From positions 2,051,306 through 2,079,790 of the forward strand of contig CP070700.1 in the NCBI GenBank assembly GCA_020349865.1: a stretch of DNA of 28,485 nt. Direction: 5' to 3'. A model generated the notes under the pieces. The model was not told the DNA's origin. It saw nothing but the letters and a program-made list of their open reading frames with translations, and made no database searches. Numbering within the stretch: position 1 is the first letter of the stretch; each line of letters begins with the position of its first letter. Origin of the DNA: Desulfobacteraceae bacterium. Its GTDB lineage: Bacteria; Desulfobacterota; DSM-4660; Desulfatiglandales; Desulfatiglandaceae. Made by a program: the position numbers and the translations under genes. Shown one piece after another: positions 1 to 7,894 of this stretch.

Positions 1-83
1 AAATCAAAGTCCTTGATTTCCTGACAACCGCTTTTTCCCTTCTTTATCAATTAGTTATTTTAATTCGCATTTATCTATGGATT

Positions 84-99
84 TGGCACAACCATTGCT
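84..99 (+). promoter_or_regulatory. sigma-54 (-24/-12) promoter
   Basis: The site reads TGGCAC-AACCA-TTGCT, with GG and GC separated by exactly 10 bases, which is the consensus RpoN promoter. It lies 40-55 bp upstream of the receiver gene at 139 and is almost identical to the site at 3567 (TGGCAC-AACTA-TTGCC). Its enhancer would fall beyond the left edge of the window, so it cannot be assigned to either regulon seen here. Confidence 0.82.
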
Positions 100-138
100 T
101 TTTTCCAGAGTATGTAATTCTCGGGAAGGATAAATCAC

Positions 139-558
139 GTGAAAAAGCAGTTTACAATTTTAATAGCCGACCGGAACCGGTATGTGCGAGAGTTTTTAAG
201 GCGTGAGCTGATCGGGCAGGGCTACCAGGTTAAGTTAGCAAAAAGTGGCCGAGAGGTCCTGGAATTGGTTTTCAAACAGGAACATCTGGACCTCCTGATC
301 CTGGACCTGGATCTACCGGATGCAAAGGAACTGTCCATACTGGAAAAGGTGGGGGATCGTATTCCCACTTTACCAGTGGTCGTTCACGCCTTCCTTTCAG
401 ATTATCCAGACTACCCAAGTATCTTCAGTACTACCGCTTTCGTGGAAAAAAAGGGAACCAATATTGACCACCTTAAACAGGTCGTCTTAGAGGTGCTGCG
501 GAAGTCCTACCCCAATCAGTTTCAGCTCGACAAGGACATTGCACGACAGCCAGCTTGA
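139..558 (+). CDS. Single-domain response regulator (CheY-like receiver)
   Basis: This 139-residue protein is essentially one receiver domain. The probable phospho-acceptor is Asp56 in LILDLDLP, and a Lys pair (104-105, VEKKG) sits at the conserved lysine position. The acidic pocket near the N-terminus is reduced to a single Asp (ILIADRN, Asp11), and the usual Thr/Ser switch residue after beta-4 is not obvious (VVVHAF), so phosphotransfer may be weak or altered. There is no DNA-binding or enzymatic output domain; the last 20 residues are an unstructured-looking tail. The start ATG lies about 40 bp downstream of a sigma-54 promoter. The next genes on the same strand are a broken receiver remnant and the PEP-synthase-like gene, which may be co-transcribed with it. 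The receiver fold is clear; partner and output are unknown. Confidence 0.85.
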   Translation: MKKQFTILIADRNRYVREFLRRELIGQGYQVKLAKSGREVLELVFKQEHLDLLILDLDLPDAKELSILEKVGDRIPTLPVVVHAFLSDYPDYPSIFSTTAFVEKKGTNIDHLKQVVLEVLRKSYPNQFQLDKDIARQPA

Positions 559-689
559 CACTGATATGAATCGAGATAAACCCACAAGTAAACTGTATTA
601 CCGTTCATTGGTCGAAAATAGGATTTTAGTCCATATGATTTGGAAGAACTGGTTCAAAAAATCTAAGAACCGGTCCATCAGGAGAGGTG

Positions 690-755
690 ATGCAGATGAA
701 TACATTTAAATTCCTGGTCGTCGAAGACGAAGTAGATTCTTTGGAATACCGATGA
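690..755 (+). pseudogene. Response regulator remnant (first 21 codons only)
   Basis: A strong ribosome binding site (GGAGAGG) is followed by ATG-CAG-ATG and a reading frame giving MQMNTFKFLVVEDEVDSLEY, then a TGA. The stretch FLVVEDEVDS is the typical beta-1/acidic pocket start of a receiver domain (compare LIVDDEAQFR in the protein at 12858). The frame stops at once and nothing receiver-like continues before the next gene at 825. It is therefore the beginning of a deleted or decayed response regulator. A translated leader peptide is possible but less likely. Confidence 0.55.
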
Positions 756-824
756 AATCCTTTACAAACTTCAAGACGCTTGTAAGAAAAAATTCTTTCA
801 AGAGCAAAAAATAAAGAAAAGGCA

Positions 825-3422
825 ATGAAAATATTAAGAAAAATCTACAAGCTGTTAATGTCTTCTTCATCCACAGTGGAAAACCTCCGTCTGACCTTTA
901 AAGCTCGTTACCACCACTTCAAGGTGCTATTGTATGCCAACCGCAAGGCGTTGGGAATCATGGCTGAGATGGAGGAGGTACTGAGGGGGGCTCAGCCTTT
1001 TGGAATGAGCTTTGTTCGGGCCAAATGCACCCAGGTCTCCACCAATGTCTTTCAGATCATCAAGAATATGAACCAACTGGCCCCAGAAAAGTATCCGGAA
1101 AAGTATGAAGATCTCTATGGGCGATTCAATGAAATCCGAGAGAAAATAAACTCGATCGTTAGCCCCAGAGGCCTTCCCAAAGGGGGTCCGTTGGTCATCT
1201 CCCTACAACACGTGGACAAAAACCTGGCGGACCACGTGGGTGGCAAAATGGCAAATCTGGGAGAGATTAGAAACCGGATCCATTTGCCGGTCCCCAACGG
1301 ATTCGTCATCACCGCCGAAGGCTACCAGCGTTTCATGGAACACAATGACCTCCAGGAGGAAATCGATCGGCGCATCCAGGCTGCCCACGTGGAGCATCAG
1401 GACCAACTTTACCGACTCAGTTCTTCGATCCAACAACTAATCATATTTGCACCGCTTCCCGAAGACCTTAAGGAAGCCATTCTCGATCATTACAGGCGTC
1501 TTGAGGAAGAGGAAGGGGAGGGAGTGACATTGGCTATGCGAAGCAGTGCTCTGGGCGAAGACTTTCCCGGAATATCCTTTGCGGGGCAGTACCATTCAGA
1601 ACTCAACGTGAGCAGTGAAAAGATTTTAGAGGCCTACAAGGAAATCATCGCCAGCAAGTACAGCCTTCAAGCCATGACATACCGGTTGAACCGAGGAATC
1701 CGAGATGAAGATGTGGCCATGTGTGTGGGATGTATACGCATGGTCGATGCGATTTCGGGGGGAGTGGCCTATTCAAAAAATCCCGTGAATATCAGGGACG
1801 ACTCCATCGTCATCAATTCAGTTTGGGGCCTTCCCAAATCGGTTGTGGACGGCAGTGCGCCTACGGATCTCTTCATCATCTCCAGGGAGGCTCCCATGGT
1901 GATCCGCAAAAAGGAGATCTCTATCAAAAAAGAAAAATTTGTGTGCTACCTCGATGAGGGTATCAGCCCCACGGAAATGACTGCTGATGAAATCCACATG
2001 GCCTCTTTGAGTGATGAACAGGCTCTGGAAATTGCCCGTTTGGCGGTACGCGTCGAAGAATACTCAGGTACACCCCAGGATATCGAGTGGGCGATTGGAA
2101 AGGATGGATCGATCATTTTTCTTCAATGTCGGGCACTGCAGCAGATGGATGTTTCAAAGGAAGAAGCTGAAAAAGCGATCGAGGAAAGGGAACTCGGATC
2201 TGTCATCCTTCGGGGAGGGGTCACGGCCAGTCCGGGCGTGGCGGCCGGTCCGGTCTTCGCAGTGAAGAAGGATGCAGACGTCCTTCAGTTTCCCGATGGA
2301 GGCGTCCTCGTGACAGCTCAATCTTTACCCCGTTGGGCCACGCTCCTGAATCGAGCGGCTGCAGTCGTCACTCAACAGGGAAGCATCGCGGGTCATCTCG
2401 CCAGTGTGGCGAGGGAATTCAGCATTCCCGCGCTCTTCGGAGTGAAGGAGGCCATTGATCGGCTAAGAAATGGTCAGTGGGTCACCGTGGATACTGATGG
2501 TCTCAGAGTCCATGAGGGCCGCATCGATGCCCTATTGAAGAGGCAGGAAAAGCCGAAAAACGTTATGGAAGGGAGCCCCGTTTTTGAGGCGCTCAAAGGC
2601 GCCGCCCGGCACATCACTTCTTTGCATCTCATGGACCCCGACTCCCATGAATTCAAACCCGAAAACTGCAAGACTTTTCATGACATCACCCGCTTTTGCC
2701 ACGAAAAGGCGGTGGAGGAGATGTTTCGGTTCGGGAAGGAGCATCGTTTTTTGGAGCGATCCAGTAAGCAGTTGATCTGTGACGTGCCCATGATCTACTG
2801 GGTCATCAACCTGGATGACGGGTTTAAAGAACAGGTGAATGGCGGCTATGTCAGGCTGGAAGATATCGCGTCGATTCCTATGCTTGCCTTTTGGGAGGGC
2901 CTGATGGCTGTTCCTTGGGAAGGCCCGCCTCCAGTGGACTCCAGGGGGTTCATGTCTGTGCTCCTGGAAGCCACGATGAACCCGGCTTTGGAGCCCTCCA
3001 TCCGTTCACCCTATGCTACCCGAAATTATTGTATGATTTCAAAGAATTTCTGTACATTACAATTGCGGTTTGGGTTTCATTTTTGCACGGTGGAAGCACT
3101 CGTGGGGGAAAGAGCCACAGACAATTACATCATCTTCCATTTCAAAGGAGGCGCGGCAAACCTCGAAAGGAGGATCTTCCGGGCGCGCTTGCTGGCACAG
3201 ATTCTCGAAGAATATGATTTTCAAACAAAAGTCAAAGAAGACGCTGCATTTGCCCGGCTGGAAGGTTATGATCAGAGCTTCATGGAGCAGCGCCTCAAGG
3301 TCCTTGGGCATCTCAACATGCACACCCGGCAATTGGATATGGCCATGTCAAACGGTAGGTCAATAAATCATCACATGGCAAGAATCATGAAAGATCTAAA
3401 AGTGATCGTCCTTAAACAGTGA
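825..3422 (+). CDS. PEP-synthase-like protein (ATP-grasp + phosphohistidine domain, atypical C-terminus)
   Basis: This 865-residue protein resembles pyruvate, water dikinase (PEP synthase). After an N-terminal helical extension (1-120) comes the PPDK-type ATP-binding domain (about 130-440) with GGKMANLGEI, RSSALGED (239-246) and QDIEWAI (418-424). Next is the mobile phosphohistidine domain (about 462-545; TASPGVAAGPVF, then QGSIAGHLASVAREF with probable catalytic His524). The PEP/pyruvate-binding TIM barrel of true PEP synthases is not recognisable. The last ~290 residues are a different domain, rich in His, Phe and Arg and starting after a linker near 575. The enzyme may therefore transfer phosphate from ATP via His524 to a substrate other than pyruvate, as in rifampicin phosphotransferase-like architectures. 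Substrate and pathway are not identifiable. The start has only a weak ribosome binding site (AAAGG). Confidence 0.75.
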   Translation: MKILRKIYKLLMSSSSTVENLRLTFKARYHHFKVLLYANRKALGIMAEMEEVLRGAQPFGMSFVRAKCTQVSTNVFQIIKNMNQLAPEKYPEKYEDLYGRFNEIREKINSIVSPRGLPKGGPLVISLQHVDKNLADHVGGKMANLGEIRNRIHLPVPNGFVITAEGYQRFMEHNDLQEEIDRRIQAAHVEHQDQLYRLSSSIQQLIIFAPLPEDLKEAILDHYRRLEEEEGEGVTLAMRSSALGEDFPGISFAGQYHSELNVSSEKILEAYKEIIASKYSLQAMTYRLNRGIRDEDVAMCVGCIRMVDAISGGVAYSKNPVNIRDDSIVINSVWGLPKSVVDGSAPTDLFIISREAPMVIRKKEISIKKEKFVCYLDEGISPTEMTADEIHMASLSDEQALEIARLAVRVEEYSGTPQDIEWAIGKDGSIIFLQCRALQQMDVSKEEAEKAIEERELGSVILRGGVTASPGVAAGPVFAVKKDADVLQFPDGGVLVTAQSLPRWATLLNRAAAVVTQQGSIAGHLASVAREFSIPALFGVKEAIDRLRNGQWVTVDTDGLRVHEGRIDALLKRQEKPKNVMEGSPVFEALKGAARHITSLHLMDPDSHEFKPENCKTFHDITRFCHEKAVEEMFRFGKEHRFLERSSKQLICDVPMIYWVINLDDGFKEQVNGGYVRLEDIASIPMLAFWEGLMAVPWEGPPPVDSRGFMSVLLEATMNPALEPSIRSPYATRNYCMISKNFCTLQLRFGFHFCTVEALVGERATDNYIIFHFKGGAANLERRIFRARLLAQILEEYDFQTKVKEDAAFARLEGYDQSFMEQRLKVLGHLNMHTRQLDMAMSNGRSINHHMARIMKDLKVIVLKQ

Positions 3423-3444
3423 AGGAATGCAGTTTTATCCTCTC

Positions 3445-3459
3445 TTTACAATCTGTAAA
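3445..3459. promoter_or_regulatory. Enhancer-type palindrome A (copy 1)
   Basis: The 15-mer TTTACA-ATC-TGTAAA is a perfect inverted repeat. It recurs at 7726-7740 and 15240-15254, and each copy continues into an A-run and then a conserved RCYGACA block. Its centre is 116 bp upstream of the GG of the sigma-54 promoter at 3567. That is a normal position for an upstream activating site bound by a sigma-54 enhancer-binding protein. Confidence 0.7.
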
Positions 3460-3566
3460 AAATGCTGACAGACAATCTTTCTTGGAGAGGAGCACAGAAC
3501 TCCCCATTCTTCATTAATATCTTTTATATTTAAATGCTTAGCCGTAGTCCTCCTCATTTTTTCTCT

Positions 3567-3582
3567 TGGCACAACTATTGCC
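3567..3582 (+). promoter_or_regulatory. sigma-54 promoter of the DASS1-kinase1-receiver1 operon
   Basis: The site is TGGCAC-AACTA-TTGCC with 10 bases between GG and GC. Transcription would start near 3594 and give a leader of about 200 nt before the DASS1 gene. Palindrome A lies 116 bp upstream. Confidence 0.82.
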
Positions 3583-3619
3583 TCTGTTAGCCAGTATCCA
3601 TCCAGAAATATGATATCCT

Positions 3620-3690
3620 CTTCCCTCAAAGGAAGGGGCTTAGAGGGAGTGGGAATACCCCACCCAAACCCTCGCCCTTGATGGGGGAGG
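3620..3690. repeat. GC-rich multi-hairpin intergenic repeat (REP-like)
   Basis: Within the DASS1 leader there are three short inverted repeats in a row: TTCC/GGAA around 3621-3634, GTGGG/CCCAC at 3649-3663, and an 8-bp imperfect stem at 3670-3690 (CCTCGCCC paired with GGGGGAGG). The CCTC.CCCTTGATGGGGGAGG style resembles dispersed repeats common in deltaproteobacterial genomes. It lies downstream of the promoter, so it would be transcribed and could act on the mRNA. Assignment as a dispersed repeat needs the rest of the genome. Confidence 0.4.
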
Positions 3691-3794
3691 AACTCGAGAA
3701 AAACAAAGAAAATTCTTTGATGTCTTCTTCCCGGGCTTTTTATGGGTTTCATCCGTTAGCTGAAAATCAATAGATCCATTAAAAGGAGGAGAGT

Positions 3795-5450
3795 ATGGCA
3801 CATCTGCCAGCAGATAACAGTAATCCTAAATCGGGCATATGGGCGAGCAGGCCAGGGTATAAGCCCAAGTTATTACTAATAGCTGCATTTGTATTTGCAG
3901 GACTCGTCATTGTTCCCCCTCCCCAGAGTATGATCGATCTGGCAAGCAAGGTGAATCCCCCCGGATACATTCTGTCACAGGGGTCTAATACCATTACTGA
4001 TAATATCAACAGAAAATTTCATCCAAACGCGTTTGAGGCAGCGAAAAAATCCGGGAGCAAGGAAGCGTCAAAGGCGGAACCACTGATCACACCCAGAGAG
4101 GCGGCCCAGATGGCCAAGGTCATGCTCGCCATCTTCTTTTTAGCCGTTTTTCTCTGGGGGACGGAAACGCTGCCTCTAGGTGGCACGGATCTCCTGGTGG
4201 CAGTAATGCTGTATCTTTTCTGCATCCTTCCCATCAATGAAATCTCCAAGGCCTATATGAAGGATGCAGTCTTTTTCATTTTTGGCATTTTAGCTGTGGC
4301 TGTAGGCGTTGCCAAGACAGGTCTTGATAAACGAATAGGCTTGATCCTCTTGAGCCGCATCAAGAATGCCAGGGCCTTTGCCTTTGTATTTCTTCCCATG
4401 CTCGCTATGACTGCAAGCTTTTTGTCTGAACATGCCCTTGTGGCCCTCCTCATCCCTGTTCTTATGGGCGTCTACAAGGTGACATGCAAGATGTATGGCA
4501 TAGAAAAGGACAGGGCCTTAGCCGTTTTTCTTTTGTTAGGTATTTGCTTTGCCGCCAACCATGGCGGCCCAGGCTCTCCAGCTGCCGGGGGAAGAAATGC
4601 TATCATGGTGGGTTATTTGATGGAATATGGGGGTGCGATTTCCTTTCTGAATTGGATGAAATACGGCATGCCCTTTGTTCCCCTCATGGCCGTTGTTATT
4701 GGTGCCTACATGTATATCCGCTGTAAACCCAGGTTCCAGGTTCAAGATATGAACCCGAGCGAGGTTGTCAAGGCGGAAGTGGCCAGGATGCCCAAGTTCG
4801 GCGGGCAGGAAGCCATGATGGCGGTCATTTTGATCCTGCTTGTGGCTGGATGGATTATTTTGGGCGAACACGCCGGGTTGGGCGGCCCCACCCTTTATGC
4901 AGTCGTGGCCATGTTCCTTTGCCGTATTGTCAACTGGGATGATATCCAGGATGGTGTAGCCTTTGATGTGGTCGGGTTGTATGCCGCCGCCTGTGCCATG
5001 GGTGTGGGCCTCAAATTCACGGGCGGGGCCTTGTGGTTGGCCAATAAATTCGTCAATCTTCTGCCAGATTTTATGGTCCAGGGAGACACTTTGGCCGTGG
5101 GTGTCAGCCTGATCACTGGGACCATGACCAACTTTATGAGTGACGGCGCAACGGTTGCCGCCTTAGGGCCTATCGTCCTGCCTATGGCTGATCTGGCTAA
5201 TGTTCATGTCTGGAAACTGGGCCTGGCCTGCGCCTTTTCCTCTTCCTTTGCCAATTTTTTGGTCGTAGGGACCCCCAATAATGCTATTGCCTTTGGTATG
5301 GGGAGGGACCCTGAGACCGGGGAGAGATTACTGGACGTTTTCGATTTTGTAAAGTACGGTCTCCCTGTAACCATCTTAGCCTGGCTTGTTCTTTGGTTCT
5401 GGACTATATTGGGCTACTGGCGGTTCATGGCGTGGCCTGCGCTCGGCTGA
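3795..5450 (+). CDS. DASS/SLC13-family sodium:anion symporter (DASS1)
   Basis: This 551-residue integral membrane protein belongs to the divalent anion:sodium symporter family, which imports sulfate or di/tricarboxylates using sodium. It has about a dozen hydrophobic segments. TM1 (about 24-45) is followed by a long soluble loop to about residue 105. The C-terminal signature SSSFANFLVVGTPNNAIAFG matches the conserved SxxF..GTPxNA motif of the family, and GGPGSPAAGGRNAIM is the first half-repeat counterpart. The start ATG has a strong AAAGGAGG ribosome binding site. It is the first gene of a sigma-54-driven operon with a sensor kinase 33 bp downstream and a receiver after that, so the pair probably senses the transported anion or reports transport. 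Substrate cannot be fixed from sequence. DASS2 at 10370 is a divergent paralogue. Confidence 0.88.
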   Translation: MAHLPADNSNPKSGIWASRPGYKPKLLLIAAFVFAGLVIVPPPQSMIDLASKVNPPGYILSQGSNTITDNINRKFHPNAFEAAKKSGSKEASKAEPLITPREAAQMAKVMLAIFFLAVFLWGTETLPLGGTDLLVAVMLYLFCILPINEISKAYMKDAVFFIFGILAVAVGVAKTGLDKRIGLILLSRIKNARAFAFVFLPMLAMTASFLSEHALVALLIPVLMGVYKVTCKMYGIEKDRALAVFLLLGICFAANHGGPGSPAAGGRNAIMVGYLMEYGGAISFLNWMKYGMPFVPLMAVVIGAYMYIRCKPRFQVQDMNPSEVVKAEVARMPKFGGQEAMMAVILILLVAGWIILGEHAGLGGPTLYAVVAMFLCRIVNWDDIQDGVAFDVVGLYAAACAMGVGLKFTGGALWLANKFVNLLPDFMVQGDTLAVGVSLITGTMTNFMSDGATVAALGPIVLPMADLANVHVWKLGLACAFSSSFANFLVVGTPNNAIAFGMGRDPETGERLLDVFDFVKYGLPVTILAWLVLWFWTILGYWRFMAWPALG

Positions 5451-5483
5451 TCAGGAGAAGGAAGGGGGGAGAAGAGATTTGAT

Positions 5484-7154
5484 ATGAAAACTTCCGTGTA
5501 TGTAAGCCTTCAAAGAAAGATCATTTCTATAACTCTGTTGGTTTCCTTTGCCCCACTCATCCTTCTTGGTGCAACGATTTATTACCAGTTTGTCCGCATG
5601 TATAAGGATAAAATCGAGGAACAGATAAAATATCGGGCGAGAGCCCAGGCAGAGGCTGTGGACCTGTTTTTGAAGGAACGTACCGCCATTCTTTCGGCCA
5701 TGGCCGATACCCATAGTTTCAATGATATGGTACAAGAAAAAAATCTCTCAAAGATGTTTGAGGTCATGAATGTCCGGGCCGGTGCTTTCGTGGATCTGGG
5801 CGTGATTAACAGCGCAGGGCAGCATCTGGCCTACGTAGGCCCCTACGATCTTAAAGGTCTGAACTACTATGAGCAGCCCTGGTTTGGCGAAGTGATGAGC
5901 AAGGGTGTATACATCAGTGATGTCTACCTAGGGTACCGGCAGTTACCGCATTTCATCATTGCTGTTCGACGGCAAGAAGATCAACAGATTTGGATACTGA
6001 GGGCGACCATTGATCCCGATATCTTTGGAGAAATAGTGCGAGCAGCCCAGGTGGGAAAGTCAGGGGATGCTTACATCATCAACAAGGCTGGTTTCTATCA
6101 GACGCGCCCCCGCTTTGGCAGCCAGATAATGTCAGAATCCACTTTGGAGAGTACCCTGTTTGGAAAGGGGACCACGGTTATCGAACAAAGGAGTGGCCAT
6201 GGCAGGAAACTCCTCTGTGCCGGTAGCTGGTTGAAAGACAACAAATGGCTTTTGATTATCAGCCAGAACCCAGACGAGGAGATGAGCGGCCTGTTTGCAA
6301 CCAGAAATGTTGAAATTGCCATCATTAGCTTTGGCATTTTGGCAATTATTCTGACCACTGTTTTCACCACCCGCTTGACCGTCAGGCGTTTAAGAGAGTC
6401 TGACACTAAGATGAATGAACTCAATGCGCAACTTGTTCAATCAGACAAGCTGGCTGCAATAGGGAAAATGGCGGCAGGCGTGGCCCACGAGATCAACAAC
6501 CCATTGGCTGTCATCATACAAAAGACCGGCTGGATGGAAGACCTATTGGACGAAGAGGAGTTTCAGAAAAGCCAGCACCTTGAAGAATACAAAACCTCCA
6601 TCACAAAAATAGAAGGACATGTGGAACGCGCCCGAAAAGTTGTTCACAATATGCTCGGCTTCGCCCAAAGAATGGAACCCCGCTTAGAGGATGTTGATAT
6701 TAATGAAACCTTAAATCAGACAGTAGTCTTATTGGAAAACTACGCTCGCATCAATAACATCACAATCCAGACTGACCTGTCGTCCGATCTGCCAATCATT
6801 GCCAGCGATCAGGCCCAGCTCCAGCAAGTGTTCATGAATCTCATATCCAATGCCATTGACGCCATAGGCAAAGATGGATTAATTCAGGTAAAAAGTCAGA
6901 GGATTAATTCGCACATAGCTGTCAGTATGACCGATAACGGCCCTGGCATCTCAGAAAAAGACCAGAGAAAGATCTTTGATCCTTTTTTCACAACGAAGAG
7001 GACCGAAGGGAAGGGAACGGGTCTTGGGCTGTGGGTCAGCTACAATATCATAGAAAAGATGGGGGGGACCATCACCTTGAGCAGCCAGAGAGGAAAAGGC
7101 ACCACTTTCACAGTGGAGATCCCCATTGTAGTCCCAGAAAAAAAATTAGGATGA
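5484..7154 (+). CDS. Sensor histidine kinase with periplasmic Cache-type sensor (kinase1)
   Basis: The 556-residue kinase has TM1 at about 13-35, an extracytoplasmic sensor (about 36-272) and TM2 at about 276-296. These are followed by a HisKA domain with [12 protein letters not shown] (phospho-acceptor His335) and an HATPase domain with the N-box [10 protein letters not shown]1 DNGPG (484-488) and GTGLGL (511-516). The sensor has the double-Cache look ([29 protein letters not shown]) and is closely related to that of the kinase at 7895, for example AFVDLG, VSD/ISD and PHFIIA. It lies 33 bp after DASS1 and overlaps the next gene region, so the three genes form one operon. A small-molecule anion is the likely ligand (inference). 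The cognate receiver is the gene at 7166. Confidence 0.92.
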   Translation: MKTSVYVSLQRKIISITLLVSFAPLILLGATIYYQFVRMYKDKIEEQIKYRARAQAEAVDLFLKERTAILSAMADTHSFNDMVQEKNLSKMFEVMNVRAGAFVDLGVINSAGQHLAYVGPYDLKGLNYYEQPWFGEVMSKGVYISDVYLGYRQLPHFIIAVRRQEDQQIWILRATIDPDIFGEIVRAAQVGKSGDAYIINKAGFYQTRPRFGSQIMSESTLESTLFGKGTTVIEQRSGHGRKLLCAGSWLKDNKWLLIISQNPDEEMSGLFATRNVEIAIISFGILAIILTTVFTTRLTVRRLRESDTKMNELNAQLVQSDKLAAIGKMAAGVAHEINNPLAVIIQKTGWMEDLLDEEEFQKSQHLEEYKTSITKIEGHVERARKVVHNMLGFAQRMEPRLEDVDINETLNQTVVLLENYARINNITIQTDLSSDLPIIASDQAQLQQVFMNLISNAIDAIGKDGLIQVKSQRINSHIAVSMTDNGPGISEKDQRKIFDPFFTTKRTEGKGTGLGLWVSYNIIEKMGGTITLSSQRGKGTTFTVEIPIVVPEKKLG

Positions 7155-7165
7155 AGGAGGCTCAC

Positions 7166-7630
7166 ATGGATACTCTCAGAGTTTTGGTCGTTGATGACGA
7201 AGAGGATTTTTTAGAGACACTGGTCAATCGCTTGGGAAAAAGAAATATTGATGCTACTGGTGTTCCGAGCGGCGAGGAAGCTTTAGAAGAGATGAAGAAA
7301 AAACTCTTTGATGTGGTCATCCTGGATATCAAGATGCCAGGTGGGATGGACGGTATCGAAGCCCTGAGGGAGATGAAGAAGATCCAACCCCTTACCGAGG
7401 TGCTCTTGCTTACCGGACACGCATCGGTGGAGACCAGTATAGAAGGGATGAAGCTGGGGGCCTTCGATTACCTATTAAAGCCCATAAAACTGGAAGATCT
7501 CATGACAAAACTGGCTCAGGCCTTTGAGAGAAAGGATATCCATGACCAAAAGATCCGTAAGGCCCAGATCAAAGAGTTGCTGCGTTTTCCAGGAAGGGTT
7601 TTCGAGCAGGAAAAAGAAGAAGAAAAGTAA
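7166..7630 (+). CDS. Single-domain response regulator (receiver1)
   Basis: The 154-residue protein is a complete receiver domain: acidic pair Asp10-Asp11, phospho-acceptor Asp54 (VVILDIKMP), Thr83 and Lys105 (YLLKP). A short charged helix forms the tail. One extra Gly is inserted after the phosphorylation loop (MPGGMDG instead of MPGMDG). There is no output domain, so it must act by protein contact or pass phosphate on. The start chosen is ATG 7166, 5 nt after AAGGAGG; an upstream ATG at 7151 overlaps the kinase stop but has a poorer ribosome binding site. It is the last gene of the DASS1 operon and the obvious partner of kinase1. Confidence 0.9.
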   Translation: MDTLRVLVVDDEEDFLETLVNRLGKRNIDATGVPSGEEALEEMKKKLFDVVILDIKMPGGMDGIEALREMKKIQPLTEVLLLTGHASVETSIEGMKLGAFDYLLKPIKLEDLMTKLAQAFERKDIHDQKIRKAQIKELLRFPGRVFEQEKEEEK

Positions 7631-7725
7631 CGTCTTGGATCAGGTGATAGGAGGCTATAGGGTACCTTTGAGAGGCGCGACTCTCAGACTATGGCCTCAG
7701 GAATTTTTTCCGACGGCCCTCGCTC

Positions 7726-7740
7726 TTTACAGTCTGTAAA
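7726..7740. promoter_or_regulatory. Enhancer-type palindrome A (copy 2)
   Basis: The site reads TTTACA-GTC-TGTAAA, a perfect inverted repeat. It is followed by AAAATACCGACA, which aligns with the block after copies 1 and 3. Its centre is 115 bp upstream of the GG of the sigma-54 promoter at 7847. It lies in the 264-bp gap between receiver1 and kinase2. Confidence 0.7.
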
Positions 7741-7846
7741 AAATACCGACACATCATCTTCCAATACCTCCCACAAAAAAACCTCTCCACTTAAATAATC
7801 CCTGTATTTTTGGAAAGTTATACAAGTCCCCACTGCTTCAAGTGTT

Positions 7847-7862
7847 TGGCATAGAGTTTGCG
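7847..7862 (+). promoter_or_regulatory. sigma-54 promoter of the kinase2-DASS2 operon
   Basis: The site is TGGCAT-AGAGT-TTGCG with 10 bases between GG and GC. It is a good match except for T at the last base of the -24 box. Transcription would start near 7873, about 20 nt before the kinase2 start. Palindrome A is 115 bp upstream. Confidence 0.72.
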
Positions 7863-7894
7863 CTCAAACTCTATGAATTCTTCGATCCTGAGGC

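Noticed and set aside
566..709. 47-codon frame between the first receiver gene and the regulator relic
   Set aside because: No ribosome binding site, no recognisable domain, and it overlaps the strong ribosome binding site and start of the regulator relic at 690.
3435..3752. 105-codon minus-strand frame after the PEP-synthase-like gene
   Set aside because: It covers the palindrome, the sigma-54 promoter and the GC-rich repeat, has odd composition and no ribosome binding site.
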